From positions 1-64,000 of the forward strand of contig CAAFUS010000001.1 in NCBI GenBank assembly GCA_900766265.1: a stretch of DNA of 64,000 bases, written 5' to 3'. The notes below the pieces were generated by a model that worked only from the letters and a program-made list of their open reading frames with translations, was not told where the DNA came from and made no database searches. This document shows, one piece after another, positions 36,652 to 44,865 of the stretch. This DNA comes from Pseudomonadaceae bacterium. GTDB taxonomy: Bacteria > Pseudomonadota > Gammaproteobacteria > Pseudomonadales > Pseudomonadaceae. The stretch's first letter is position 1, and each line of letters opens with the position of its first letter. A program made the translations under genes and the position numbers.

Positions 36652-37674
36652 TCAAAGCGTGTCGCCTGCGACGGCGTACATGTCTCGCATCCGATCAAGC
36701 GTTATTTTTATTTGTTGAGCCCAGATATCTGGCTGGTGAACCCGGATTTGGTCGTTCAGGCCGAAAACCCACCACAGGGTTTCCTTGTCTAGCGGGACGA
36801 TGGCGCGTAGCCGGCACCAGTCTGTCCCAGGTAGCGGCTGCAACGTTTGCTCTCGGTCGAGAGGGGTTTCACTGAGCAGCCAAGCAATCTGGGGGTGAAC
36901 ATCGGCTATCAGCTCTACCTGTTCGGGAGTCTCGCGCATAGCAAAGGCCCCACTGGCAATGTAGCGATCAAGATCGAAATCGCCATGCTCACGGGCTCGG
37001 ACGTTTAATAGCTCTACCGACCTAACGCGGTGGAGCGCAAAATGCCGCAAATCTAAATAGTCGTCGCTGGTGCCGATCAGATAGCTAACGGAATGGCGTG
37101 ACACTAACCCCGCAGGGTGTATGCGAAAGCGCTTGATCTCCGCCTTGCTGCGGCTGAGATACTCAACTTGCAATTGCTTGCCTTCAAGCAGCCCGGCGGA
37201 CACGGTAGACCAGACGCCCTGCTGCACTTCTGCGGGAAGCAATGCCTTGCCATTGGGCAACGCCCGGACACGCTTCGCCCAATGGGCGAGACCATTTTTG
37301 CCCAGACCGTCTAGATAGTTGCGCGCTTTCAAGAACTGCGGTGCTAGCTGATCTATCACGCTTTGCGGAAGCAGAACGTGCAAATGGCTTTCAGCTAGGT
37401 AAAACGCGAGCGCGGTTGGTGTGTCCATTGCAGACAAATCGACCGGAGCGCTGCGACTGAAACTCCAGCGATAGGGGCGTTCGCTTTCATCGCACAGCAA
37501 AGAAAAGGGAACTGAGAGCCTGTTAAGGTCGCGCTGGATCGAGCGGAGATCCACCGAAAATCCTCGATCCTTCAACTTTTCCTGCAGCGTGGTTGTTGCG
37601 ATGAATTGCGGCTCTCGCGGTATCAGGCGCAACAACGCGATGAGCCTGAGCAGCGTGTCCTTCGCTTCTGACAT
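36652..37674 (-). CDS. WYL-domain transcriptional regulator
   Basis: A 340-residue regulator with an N-terminal winged helix (LRLIALLRLIPREPQFIATTTLQEKL; FSVDLRSIQRDLNRLS), a WYL domain (LQVEYLSRSKAEIKRFRIHPAGLV) and a C-terminal WCX extension. Such proteins (BrxR, CapW) repress defence operons and may sense nucleic acid ligands. It is the first gene of the Zorya-like operon. A near-palindromic site lies 17 bp upstream (37691-37717), suggesting autoregulation. Confidence 0.9.
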   Translation of the reverse strand: MSEAKDTLLRLIALLRLIPREPQFIATTTLQEKLKDRGFSVDLRSIQRDLNRLSVPFSLLCDESERPYRWSFSRSAPVDLSAMDTPTALAFYLAESHLHVLLPQSVIDQLAPQFLKARNYLDGLGKNGLAHWAKRVRALPNGKALLPAEVQQGVWSTVSAGLLEGKQLQVEYLSRSKAEIKRFRIHPAGLVSRHSVSYLIGTSDDYLDLRHFALHRVRSVELLNVRAREHGDFDLDRYIASGAFAMRETPEQVELIADVHPQIAWLLSETPLDREQTLQPLPGTDWCRLRAIVPLDKETLWWVFGLNDQIRVHQPDIWAQQIKITLDRMRDMYAVAGDTL

Positions 37675-37690
37675 GGGTACTGCCTTGCTG

Positions 37691-37717
37691 GTCAGATTAT
37701 GACGTCAAATCAGTGAC
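37691..37717. promoter_or_regulatory. Candidate WYL operator
   Basis: Centred on the palindrome TGACGTCA (37700-37707), flanked by GATT and AATC, with outer half-sites GTCA (37691-37694) and TGAC (37714-37717). It sits just upstream of the WYL regulator start, where autorepressors of defence operons usually bind. Binding is inferred. Confidence 0.5.
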
Positions 37718-38088
37718 GAGCGTACATCGTTCAATGGCTTATCGCCAGCATTCGCTGAGCGGATCTCCTTAGAGGTATCGGGACGGCCACCGTGATGCGT
37801 GGCGGTCCTCCGCGTCTGTGTTCCGTTGTCGGTCAGCACAGGATCTCAACGCTTCAGACGATGGATGGACAGCTGGCCAAGCAAAATGCAGCAGCCTCGC
37901 TTATTGGTCGTACTGATGAAGATCGCGGACGAGCCCGGTTCGGCACGATGTACATCTGTAAATGACCCACCCACACGCTGTCTGTCGATTACAGCTACGA
38001 GCGCTTTAGGCATGGCCGAAAACGGCGACATTAACTGTCGCCATGCTATGGAAAATTAGCCCGAACCAAGCCACAGAAGTATGAAAAT
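37718..38088. other. Intergenic region, no gene supported
   Basis: About 370 bp between the minus-strand defence cargo and the plus-strand maintenance genes. The open frames here have no ribosome binding site or recognisable product. It marks the junction between two functional blocks of the island and probably holds divergent promoters. Confidence 0.4.
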
Positions 38089-38289
38089 ATGCCGATAGCA
38101 CCCCAGCCAAAAACATACATCTGCCATAACTGCCGCTGGAAACAGACCGTTATTCCTTTAAGCGATGTGCTCAGGCCCGGCCGGGATTGGTTTGCGAGCT
38201 GCCCGACATGTGGAAATGGGCAACTGAACAGCAGGCCCGCGACTAGAACGGAAATTCTCCGAGCTAGGCTAGAAGAATTCATAAGGTAA
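38089..38289 (+). CDS. Small zinc-ribbon protein
   Basis: A 66-residue protein with two CxxC knuckles (ICHNC and SCPTCGNG) separated by about 26 residues, which would bind one zinc ion. The C-terminus is a charged helix (RTEILRARLEEFIR). It is the first gene of the plus-strand island maintenance block. Function unknown. Confidence 0.65.
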   Translation: MPIAPQPKTYICHNCRWKQTVIPLSDVLRPGRDWFASCPTCGNGQLNSRPATRTEILRARLEEFIR

Positions 38290-38472
38290 TGCCGGCTGCA
38301 GTGGCGGTAACGTCACCGTGTCATTGGTCAAGCTGAGTAATTGCACTGCGCAGATTGTTGCCGATTACACAGTACCGGATTCAAAAACTTTTCAAACCTG
38401 TATTACCCACAGGAAGACGGGCACGAGAAGCTCGTTTCTACCTTGGGTATCCCCTTTTGAACAGGAGTCTGA

Positions 38473-38808
38473 ATGATGAGTATTTGCTGTCCTTCCTGCG
38501 GTTCTCTTCGAGTCGTTGCGCGCAATCATGGTCGCAAGATCGGTGGTGCTATTGGTGCCGCTGGCGGTACGGCGAGCGGAGCTGCAGGCGCTATGGCCGG
38601 TGCAAAAAGCGGTGCTCTAATCGGGGCTTTCGCTGGGCCAGTGGGTGTGACGCTGGGTAGCCTGGCCGGCGCGATTCTGGGCGGCCTGGCTGGTGGAACT
38701 GCCGGGGGTCTGGCCGGAGCCAAGATGGGTGAGGAAATCGACTCTCACGTTCTCGACAATTATGAGTGTCACCACTGCGGTATTGCTTTTTCACAAACTG
38801 AACGTTGA
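38473..38808 (+). CDS. Glycine-zipper protein with split zinc ribbon
   Basis: A 111-residue protein. CCPSCGS at the N-terminus and CHHCG near the C-terminus form a zinc-ribbon-like pair. Between them is a long Gly/Ala repeat (about residues 22-90, GGAIGAAGG, GGLAGGTAGGLAG) like glycine-zipper membrane motifs of the Gly-zipper/Rick_17kDa type. The start at 38473 has an AGGAG site. It may be a small membrane protein with its zinc knuckle in the cytoplasm; the role in the island is unknown. Confidence 0.7.
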   Translation: MMSICCPSCGSLRVVARNHGRKIGGAIGAAGGTASGAAGAMAGAKSGALIGAFAGPVGVTLGSLAGAILGGLAGGTAGGLAGAKMGEEIDSHVLDNYECHHCGIAFSQTER

Positions 38809-38862
38809 TTCCGTCTATATAAAGCAATGTTATTACATTCTGTTTTGAAAAGGGTTCGCACT

Positions 38863-39831
38863 ATGGCTCATCTCATCGAACAAATGGCCTATGTCGGCGC
38901 TACACCGTGGCACGGCTTGGGCAACAACCTGCCGCAAAAACAACCCATCGAAGTCTGGCAACGTGAAGCCGGTATGGACTGGCAAATCCTGGAAAGCTCT
39001 GTTCATTTCAAATCAGACGCTATCGGCCATCTCGGCGCAATTCATTCCTTCCCAGAGCAGAAGGTGCTCTACCGTTCCGACACCAAGGCGCCACTGTCAG
39101 TGGTCTCCAAGCGATATCACACCGTGCAGCCACGGGAGGTACTGGAGTTCTACCGAGATCTGACCGAAGTCTCCGGCTATGAGCTTGAAACCGCTGGCGT
39201 GCTCAAGGGTGGTCGCAAGTTCTGGGCGCTTGCGCGCACCGGGCAAGGCGCGGCGATCAAGGGTAACGACCAGGTCAACGGCTACCTGCTGTTGGCTACG
39301 TCGTGCGACGGCACCCTGGCCACCACCGCAACGCCGACCACTGTTCGCGTGGTGTGCAACAACACCCTGACCGTCGCCCTGGACGGCACCAGCCGAGCGA
39401 TCAAGGTGCCGCACAACACTCGCTTCGATCCGAATCTGGTAAAGAAGCAGCTCGGTATAGCCGTCTCGCAATGGGACGAGTTCATGTACCGCATGCGCCA
39501 CCTGGCTGAACGCAAGGTTCAGTGGCATGAGGCATTGGGCTTCTTTATGAACGTGATGTGCGAGACCAACCAGACTGGCGCAATGCCGGAGCACCTGCGC
39601 AACGAGCGAGCCCTACGCAAGGTTCAGGAGCTCTACGAAGGCCGTGGCAGGGGCAGCCAGCTGGACTCGGCACGCGGCACCGCTTGGGGCCTGCTCAATG
39701 CCGTGACCGAGTACGTCGATCACGAGCGAAGGGCGCGCAGCACCGAATACCGGCTGGATTCTGCCTGGTTCGGCCAAGGCGCGCAGATCAAGCAACGCGC
39801 CTTGGATGCAGCGCTGCAACTCGCCGCCTAA
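38863..39831 (+). CDS. DUF932 family protein
   Basis: A 322-residue protein of the DUF932 (phage/plasmid-like TIGR03299) family, common in integrative islands and plasmids (HGLGNNLP; ATPTTVRVVCNNTLTVAL). The start at 38863 gives the usual MAHLIEQMAYVG N-terminus; an upstream ATG at 38827 would add 12 residues. Its biochemical function is not established. It is followed by the YqaJ, Gp3-like and RadC genes in the same direction, a conserved module of Pseudomonas islands. Confidence 0.88.
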   Translation: MAHLIEQMAYVGATPWHGLGNNLPQKQPIEVWQREAGMDWQILESSVHFKSDAIGHLGAIHSFPEQKVLYRSDTKAPLSVVSKRYHTVQPREVLEFYRDLTEVSGYELETAGVLKGGRKFWALARTGQGAAIKGNDQVNGYLLLATSCDGTLATTATPTTVRVVCNNTLTVALDGTSRAIKVPHNTRFDPNLVKKQLGIAVSQWDEFMYRMRHLAERKVQWHEALGFFMNVMCETNQTGAMPEHLRNERALRKVQELYEGRGRGSQLDSARGTAWGLLNAVTEYVDHERRARSTEYRLDSAWFGQGAQIKQRALDAALQLAA

Positions 39832-39909
39832 CCCGTCCTCCCACCTCGCCCGTATCGCCCGGTCAGCTTCGTGCTGACTGGGCGTTTTTATGCCTGCAGG
39901 AGAATCATA

Positions 39910-40914
39910 ATGAAAGCCACTTCATTGAACCGCAGCCCCAGCAAATCCCGACCTGCTCTACGCCTGATCAGCACCAAGGAACTGCCTCGCGAAGACTGGC
40001 TGCAGATCCGCAAGCAAGGCATCGGCAGTTCCGATGCAGCTGCAGCCGTAGGCCTCAACCCCTACAAGTCGCAACTGGAGCTGTGGCTGGAAAAGACCGG
40101 ACGCGATACCGGATTGCCGAAGACCGATCCTGACGATGAGGACAGCCCAATGTACTGGGGCAACGTCCTGGAACCCATCGTGGCCTGGCACTACAGCAAG
40201 CGCACCAAGAACAAGGTTCGGCGCGTCAATGCTGTGCTGCAGCATCCGGACCCTGACCTGCCTTGGATGCTGGCAAACATCGATCGCGAGGTAATCGGTG
40301 CCGACGATGTACAAATTCTCGAATGCAAGACTGCCGGCATAAACGGGGCACGCCTCTGGAAAGAAGGGGTACCCGAGTATGTGCAACTGCAGGTGATGCA
40401 CCAGCTCGCCGTCACCGGCAAGCAGGCTGCGGATGTGGCGGTTGTGCTCGGCGGGCAGCACCTGGAGATCCATCGCATCGAGCGCGACGAAGAGATGATC
40501 GCTCGCTTGATCGAGCTGGAGCGCACGTTCTGGAGATACGTCGAAACCGACACGCCGCCACCCGCAGATGGGACAGCGTCCGCTGAATCTGCGCTGCGCT
40601 GCCTGTATCCAGAGGACGATGGCCAGACGGTGGACTTCAGGGACCAGCCCGGACTGTCAGCTGCATTCGTCGAGCTCAAGGCGCTGCGTCAATCCATCGA
40701 AGAGAAGCACGCGCGCGAGGCACAGCTCAAGCAGATGCTTCAGCAAGCGATGGGCGAAGCGACGAGGGCCGAGTTTGCTAACGGCTACGTCAGCTGGAGA
40801 AAGGCCAAAGACAGCATTGGCTTCGATGTGGCCCGACTGCTCAGGGACAGGCCTCATCTGCGAGACAAATATCCACTCATCAAGCCCGGCGTCCGACGCT
40901 TCCTAATCGGCTGA
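39910..40914 (+). CDS. YqaJ-like viral recombinase/exonuclease
   Basis: A 334-residue lambda-exonuclease-like nuclease of the YqaJ family. Active-site features of the PD-(D/E)xK fold are visible: GIGSSDAAAAVGLNPYKSQLELW, MLANIDREV and the ILECKT motif. It would resect DNA ends for single-strand annealing recombination. The start at 39910 has a GGAGAATC ribosome binding site. It may be important for repair or replication of the island after excision. Confidence 0.9.
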   Translation: MKATSLNRSPSKSRPALRLISTKELPREDWLQIRKQGIGSSDAAAAVGLNPYKSQLELWLEKTGRDTGLPKTDPDDEDSPMYWGNVLEPIVAWHYSKRTKNKVRRVNAVLQHPDPDLPWMLANIDREVIGADDVQILECKTAGINGARLWKEGVPEYVQLQVMHQLAVTGKQAADVAVVLGGQHLEIHRIERDEEMIARLIELERTFWRYVETDTPPPADGTASAESALRCLYPEDDGQTVDFRDQPGLSAAFVELKALRQSIEEKHAREAQLKQMLQQAMGEATRAEFANGYVSWRKAKDSIGFDVARLLRDRPHLRDKYPLIKPGVRRFLIG

Positions 40915-40998
40915 TTACCCCTATCGCTTCCCTCCCCATGGCCAGCCCATGCAGTTAGCGCTGCCTGGCTGGCCTTTTTTCGTTTCAGGAGAACCACC

Positions 40999-41901
40999 AT
41001 GCTTAAAGGTCTGGCTATCACCCCGCCGGTGCTCGGGCGGATTTCGATTGGCAAGGTCATCGAGAAGAACGGCAAGCGCCTGCCGGAAAAGGATGACCAG
41101 TTCACCATAACGTCCCAAGTCCAGAACCGCGATGGCTGGCTGGTACATCCGCTCAACGATGAGCTGCGTCATGGTAAGGACGACAAGCTGCGCAGTATCC
41201 CGGTCCGCCTGTTGTTCAATGAACCGGAGCTGAACTTTCGCGCTGACTACTCACTGTTTGACCGGCAGACCGGCCGCCCGGTGTGCGTCGGTAACGGAGA
41301 GACCTGCAAACGGGTCACCCAGGACGGCATGCAGTCCCTGCCCTGCCCTTCGCCGGATGCCTGCTCGCTGGCCAGGGGCGGTGCTTGCAAGCCCTATGGC
41401 CGGCTGAACGTGGTGATTGGCGATGAGGATCTGTTGGGTAGCTTCGTCTTCCGCACCACCGGCTTCAACAGCATCCGCACCCTGGCCGCACGCCTTCATT
41501 ACTTCCAGGCCATCTCCGGAAACCGCCTGGCCTGCCTGCCGCTGGAACTGCGACTTCGTGGCAAGTCCACCCGGCAGAGCCACGGCACACCGATCTTCTA
41601 CACCGACCTGACCGTACGCAGCGGAATGGACATGACCGAGGCGCTGCGTACCGCAACTGAGCTCGATCAACAGCGGCAAGAGGCGGGCTTCGATCAGAAC
41701 GCGCTGGACGAAGCGGCAAGGCGCGGCTTCGGCAACGGTGCCTTCGAGGACAACGAGGAAGACGTCAGCGCCATCGTCGAGGAATTCTTCCCCATCGAGA
41801 GCGCCCACGAACAGCCGCTCTCCAAAGCCACATCGCACCCCTCGGGCAAACCCAGCCTGGCTGAAAAGCTGGAAGCCAAGCACCAAACCCTGAACGCCTA
41901 A
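40999..41901 (+). CDS. Gp3-like putative recombination directionality factor
   Basis: A 300-residue protein that I place with hydrolase or metal-binding proteins similar to Gp3-like recombination directionality factors. It has a Cys cluster (CVGNGETCKR; CPSPDACSLARGGACKPYG) that probably binds a metal, then a beta-rich domain and an acidic C-terminus. Related proteins control excision by serine integrases. Here the integrase is a tyrosine recombinase, so that role is uncertain. A GGAGAACCACC site precedes the ATG. Confidence 0.65.
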   Translation: MLKGLAITPPVLGRISIGKVIEKNGKRLPEKDDQFTITSQVQNRDGWLVHPLNDELRHGKDDKLRSIPVRLLFNEPELNFRADYSLFDRQTGRPVCVGNGETCKRVTQDGMQSLPCPSPDACSLARGGACKPYGRLNVVIGDEDLLGSFVFRTTGFNSIRTLAARLHYFQAISGNRLACLPLELRLRGKSTRQSHGTPIFYTDLTVRSGMDMTEALRTATELDQQRQEAGFDQNALDEAARRGFGNGAFEDNEEDVSAIVEEFFPIESAHEQPLSKATSHPSGKPSLAEKLEAKHQTLNA

Positions 41902-41930
41902 GACTGGCCACCCGGCCCATGGAGCTGAAT

Positions 41931-42428
41931 ATGCGATTGCACAAAATCAAGGCCAGTGAGACCGCTGGCACCTACCTGATCGAGTCACCAGTCACTGAAG
42001 CCGACATCCTGTTGATGGCCAAACAGCTGGCCAGCCAGCGCTTGCGTCGAGGACGGCAACTAACAGCGCCACAGGACGTATTCAACCACCTGCAGACGCT
42101 ACTGGAGGCCTATGAGTACGAAGTCTTTGCCCTGCTGATGCTGGACTGTAAGCACCGGGTGATTGCTTTTCATGAGCTGTTCCGGGGCACCCTGGATGGA
42201 GCTAGCGTCTACCCCAGGGAAGTCGCCAAGATCGCTCTGGAGCACAACGCTGCCGCCATGATTTTGGTGCACAACCATCCATCCGGCGATCCCGAACCCA
42301 GCCAAGCGGATCGCACGCTAACCCACAAGTTGAAGGATGCGCTGGATCTGGTCGGTGTGAGAACGCTCGATCACATCGTTGTAGGCCACGAAGGCTGCGT
42401 TTCGCTGGCGGAACAGGGTTACCTGTAA
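41931..42428 (+). CDS. radC: RadC family JAB/MPN-domain protein
   Basis: A 165-residue protein of the RadC family with the JAMM metal-binding motif HNHPSGDPEPSQAD and the N-terminal pattern AKQLASQRLRRGRQLTAPQDVFNHLQ. It is shorter than chromosomal RadC because the helix-hairpin-helix part is missing, as usual for island copies. The start at 41931 has GGAG at the correct distance; an ATG at 41919 would add 4 residues. The function is unclear: neither repair nor protease activity is established for island RadC. Confidence 0.92.
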   Translation: MRLHKIKASETAGTYLIESPVTEADILLMAKQLASQRLRRGRQLTAPQDVFNHLQTLLEAYEYEVFALLMLDCKHRVIAFHELFRGTLDGASVYPREVAKIALEHNAAAMILVHNHPSGDPEPSQADRTLTHKLKDALDLVGVRTLDHIVVGHEGCVSLAEQGYL

Positions 42429-42747
42429 GAGACGGATGAAACAGCTGCTACCGATCTTTGCCGCCGTTTTATGTACGCCGGCATCCTCGCCGGCTGCATA
42501 GCGGTACTACTGCTGGTGATTCTGATTCTGTGCTTTCCGCGCCTCGCTGCGGTGCTGGCATGCGGGATGCTCGGGAAATGGCAAAGCGGCACAATTCATC
42601 CAGTCAATGAGCGATACAGGAGGGGCAGCCGAAAGGCTGTCCACTCCGGCTGCTGTACCACTTTTCTTTTTTGCTCAATTGCCAATTCCATCAGAGGTAA
42701 GCAACGAAAGCTTGATGATCCCCCTGAGCATCAGATCCTGCCTGTAG
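42429..42747. other. Intergenic region with a possible membrane-peptide remnant
   Basis: After radC there is a short hydrophobic open frame beginning at 42471 (GILAGCIAVLLLVILILCF), but its frame runs on into the relE gene on the other strand, so only its first part could be real. I do not call a gene. Confidence 0.35.
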
Positions 42748-43029
42748 CTAACGCTTCTTGGCCGACTGGTACGCTGCTCCACGCTCGCGTTTGCCCACGG
42801 AAACTACAATTACAACCACTCGTTCCTCCTCGACCCGATAGACCAGGCGATACCCGGAAGTGCGCAGCTTGATTTTGAAGTGTCCCGGCATGTCCCGCAA
42901 AGCATCAGCCTGCACCCGAGGCGCTTCCAGGCGCTCTCTAAGCTTCTTCTTGATCTGCTCACGCACCGTATGGCCAAGCTTCTCCCATTCCTTGAGCGCT
43001 GTAGGAAGAAACTCAAGCTTATAGGTCAT
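42748..43029 (-). CDS. relE: RelE-family toxin
   Basis: A 93-residue mRNA interferase-type toxin of the RelE/ParE superfamily (YKLEFLPTALKEWEKLGHTVR; GHFKIKLRTSGYRLVYRVEEERVVVIVVSVGKR). Members cleave mRNA in the ribosomal A site. It overlaps the antitoxin gene by 11 bp. It probably stabilises the island. Confidence 0.9.
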   Translation of the reverse strand: MTYKLEFLPTALKEWEKLGHTVREQIKKKLRERLEAPRVQADALRDMPGHFKIKLRTSGYRLVYRVEEERVVVIVVSVGKRERGAAYQSAKKR

Positions 43030-43264
43030 CCAGGCTCACCGGGATGCCCTTTTCAGCGGAACGAGCCTTCGCAATTTCGACCAGTTCAAGATCGTCAAGT
43101 CGCTCCATCATCTGCTCGTACAGGTCAGCAGGCACCATGTAACCCATCACGCGATTGTGGTTGAGAACCGCCACCGGCAAACCGCCAGCTCCGGCCATGA
43201 CTCCAGATGGATTCTTCTTCAGCTCAGAAACGCTAACGGCAACCTCGGCCAAAACACTCTGCAT
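43019..43264 (-). CDS. relB: Phd/RelB-type antitoxin
   Basis: An 81-residue antitoxin with an N-terminal DNA-binding domain (VAVSVSELKKNPSGVMAGAGGLPVAVLNHN, the Phd/YefM pattern) and a C-terminal toxin-wrapping helix. The start at 43264 is chosen because it gives the typical N-terminus; a longer frame to 43318 exists. It is encoded before the toxin and would repress its own promoter. Confidence 0.88.
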   Translation of the reverse strand: MQSVLAEVAVSVSELKKNPSGVMAGAGGLPVAVLNHNRVMGYMVPADLYEQMMERLDDLELVEIAKARSAEKGIPVSLDDL

Positions 43265-43368
43265 ATTCAAGCCCTCATTTTCGGTCTTTATTTTGGTCTT
43301 TTTATTCAGCCCGAGCAAGCCCTAGCTTTAGGTTGCCCGAGCCTCATCACCAAGCGGCTCCATTCGGA

Positions 43369-44025
43369 TCAAACCCGACTGGATCCAAATCCATGCTGAC
43401 CACTCCCGTAGACTTTCGTGGCCGCCTTGCAGAGGTAGCTTGCCCGATAGAAGAAGTCGACCACTCCCTGCGGCTCATCACGACGGAGGCAATAGGTTGG
43501 ATTGCTTGGTATCTCTACCAACCCCTTGGCCTCGTCAACTGACGAGCCCAGAGCACTTGCCCACGCCTCTTGGAGACGGTTGAACATGTTATCCCTTCCT
43601 GGCTCAAACTTACCTAAAGCATTGAATGCATCGTAATTGAGAAAGAATGCAACATGGTAATGCGGCCTCCCATGTTGCCCAACTTCTCTAGCCCAAACGT
43701 ATCGCACACCGCTCTGATGCGCATGTTTATTTTCCCTACGCGCAATACAACGATTGTGGCGTATTCTTGCCTTAAAGGATTCTACAAACCTTTCAAATAC
43801 TTGATTTGTATAATCGCCTCTGCCATAAACAAACGCTGCTGGAAACCTAAGATCAACTCTAAATGCAAAGACACGAGAATGCTGTTGAAGAGCACGATCA
43901 ATCGTAGCATGCAGCCTTTCCAGATACTGACGTATGAAAGGCCCTTTATCTATCTGAATAGGCAAGCCACGATAGCCAAGCTCATTATGGATAACAAGAT
44001 TACTATTTTGACTATGACGTAACAT
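43369..44025 (-). CDS. Inovirus Gp2-like (YagK/YfjJ) protein
   Basis: A 218-residue protein of the inovirus Gp2 / YagK-YfjJ C-terminal family, related to rolling-circle replication proteins. It shows FVESFKARIRHNRC, VRYVWAREVGQ and GRPHYHVAFFLN, which contains a paired-His arrangement like HUH enzymes. The start at 44025 has GGAG 8 bp before it; an ATG at 44052 is less likely. It could support replication of the excised island. The region is more AT-rich than the neighbours. Confidence 0.85.
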   Translation of the reverse strand: MLRHSQNSNLVIHNELGYRGLPIQIDKGPFIRQYLERLHATIDRALQQHSRVFAFRVDLRFPAAFVYGRGDYTNQVFERFVESFKARIRHNRCIARRENKHAHQSGVRYVWAREVGQHGRPHYHVAFFLNYDAFNALGKFEPGRDNMFNRLQEAWASALGSSVDEAKGLVEIPSNPTYCLRRDEPQGVVDFFYRASYLCKAATKVYGSGQHGFGSSRV

Positions 44026-44338
44026 GTTAAATGCTCCAATGCTTAAGTGCATAACCTAGGAGCATCATGTATTTATTCACTGAAACAATATCCATACGTC
44101 AGGTATCTAAGGGATACCTGACTTAGCATGTGGTGACTCTATGGAAAACAATGGATCTTTTATTATCTATAGGTAGCATACTACCAATACCGAGACGAAC
44201 GCATTTAACAATACACAGAAAAGCACACGGAAACCCGAACGAAAATCGCAATTAAGCGAAAAAACAACTCTGAGAAAAAACCATCAAGACCGACTGGCGG
44301 CCTTGATGATCTCTTCAAAGTAACCAAGCCCACAAAAA
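44026..44338. other. AT-rich intergenic region
   Basis: About 310 bp between the Gp2-like gene and alpA, both on the minus strand. It is AT-rich with no gene that I can support. It may hold the promoter of the Gp2-like gene or a replication origin, since the Gp2-like protein is adjacent. Confidence 0.35.
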
Positions 44339-44533
44339 TTAATAACCAGCCTGCGTATCGCGCTCTTCTATCCGAGCTAAAATCCATTCATGGACCTCAC
44401 TCTCCACCCACCCAACACTCCGCCCACCCAGAGGGACTGACCTAGGGAACCAACCGTCCGAGATATGCTTATAAATAGTCGAGCGGCCCAAGCCAGTAAG
44501 CGCCATTACCTGCTGCAGTCGAATCAATTTCAT
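44339..44533 (-). CDS. alpA: AlpA-family DNA-binding regulator
   Basis: A 64-residue winged-helix regulator (LIRLQQVMALTGLGRSTIYKHI; FPRSVPLGGRSVGWVESEVHEWI). AlpA proteins activate integrase or excision functions of P4-like islands. The start at 44533 has a GAGGA site; a longer frame to 44596 exists. It is transcribed divergently from the 44866 gene. Confidence 0.9.
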   Translation of the reverse strand: MKLIRLQQVMALTGLGRSTIYKHISDGWFPRSVPLGGRSVGWVESEVHEWILARIEERDTQAGY

Positions 44534-44596
44534 TGATGAGTCCTCATATCCATTCAAGGAATAGGGCTCACCGGTAACAATTAACTTATCGCGCAA

Positions 44597-44865
44597 ACAA
44601 AATTACCAGCTACGGAAAACCATCCCATCAAAACATTCGTAGCACCGATTAACTCCTCCCAAGCCAAAAGTATGCAGTTTGCGCTAGACGACTTACCGTT
44701 CCTAGTTTTCCCGCATACAACGTGGCTGAAACCGCGTTTTTGTGGGCCTGGTAGCAAGAATGTAACCTAGGAATATTCTATATTATGGCCTAGGAATCAC
44801 CTAATGTAGAATCCTTAGGATACTGATATACTCCAAGCGTCATTCAATAAAAAAGACTTCACATC
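44597..44865. other. Divergent control region alpA / 44866 gene
   Basis: An AT-rich region with several CCTAGG-containing repeats (44766-44819). It likely holds promoters for both neighbouring genes and binding sites for AlpA or another island regulator. Confidence 0.45.
44766..44819. repeat. CCTAGGAAT repeat cluster
   Basis: CCTAGGAAT occurs at 44766-44774 and 44789-44797. TAGAATCCTTAGG at 44807-44819 is an imperfect inverted copy of CCTAGGAATATTCTA (44766-44780). Such clustered direct and inverted copies look like cooperative regulator sites. Confidence 0.5.

Noticed and set aside
37799..38059. Plus-strand frame of 86 codons after the WYL gene
   Set aside because: No ribosome binding site and no family resemblance; composition looks random.
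42471..42872. Plus-strand frame of 133 codons with a hydrophobic N-terminus
   Set aside because: Most of it overlaps the well-supported relE gene on the other strand, and only the first 25 residues look protein-like.
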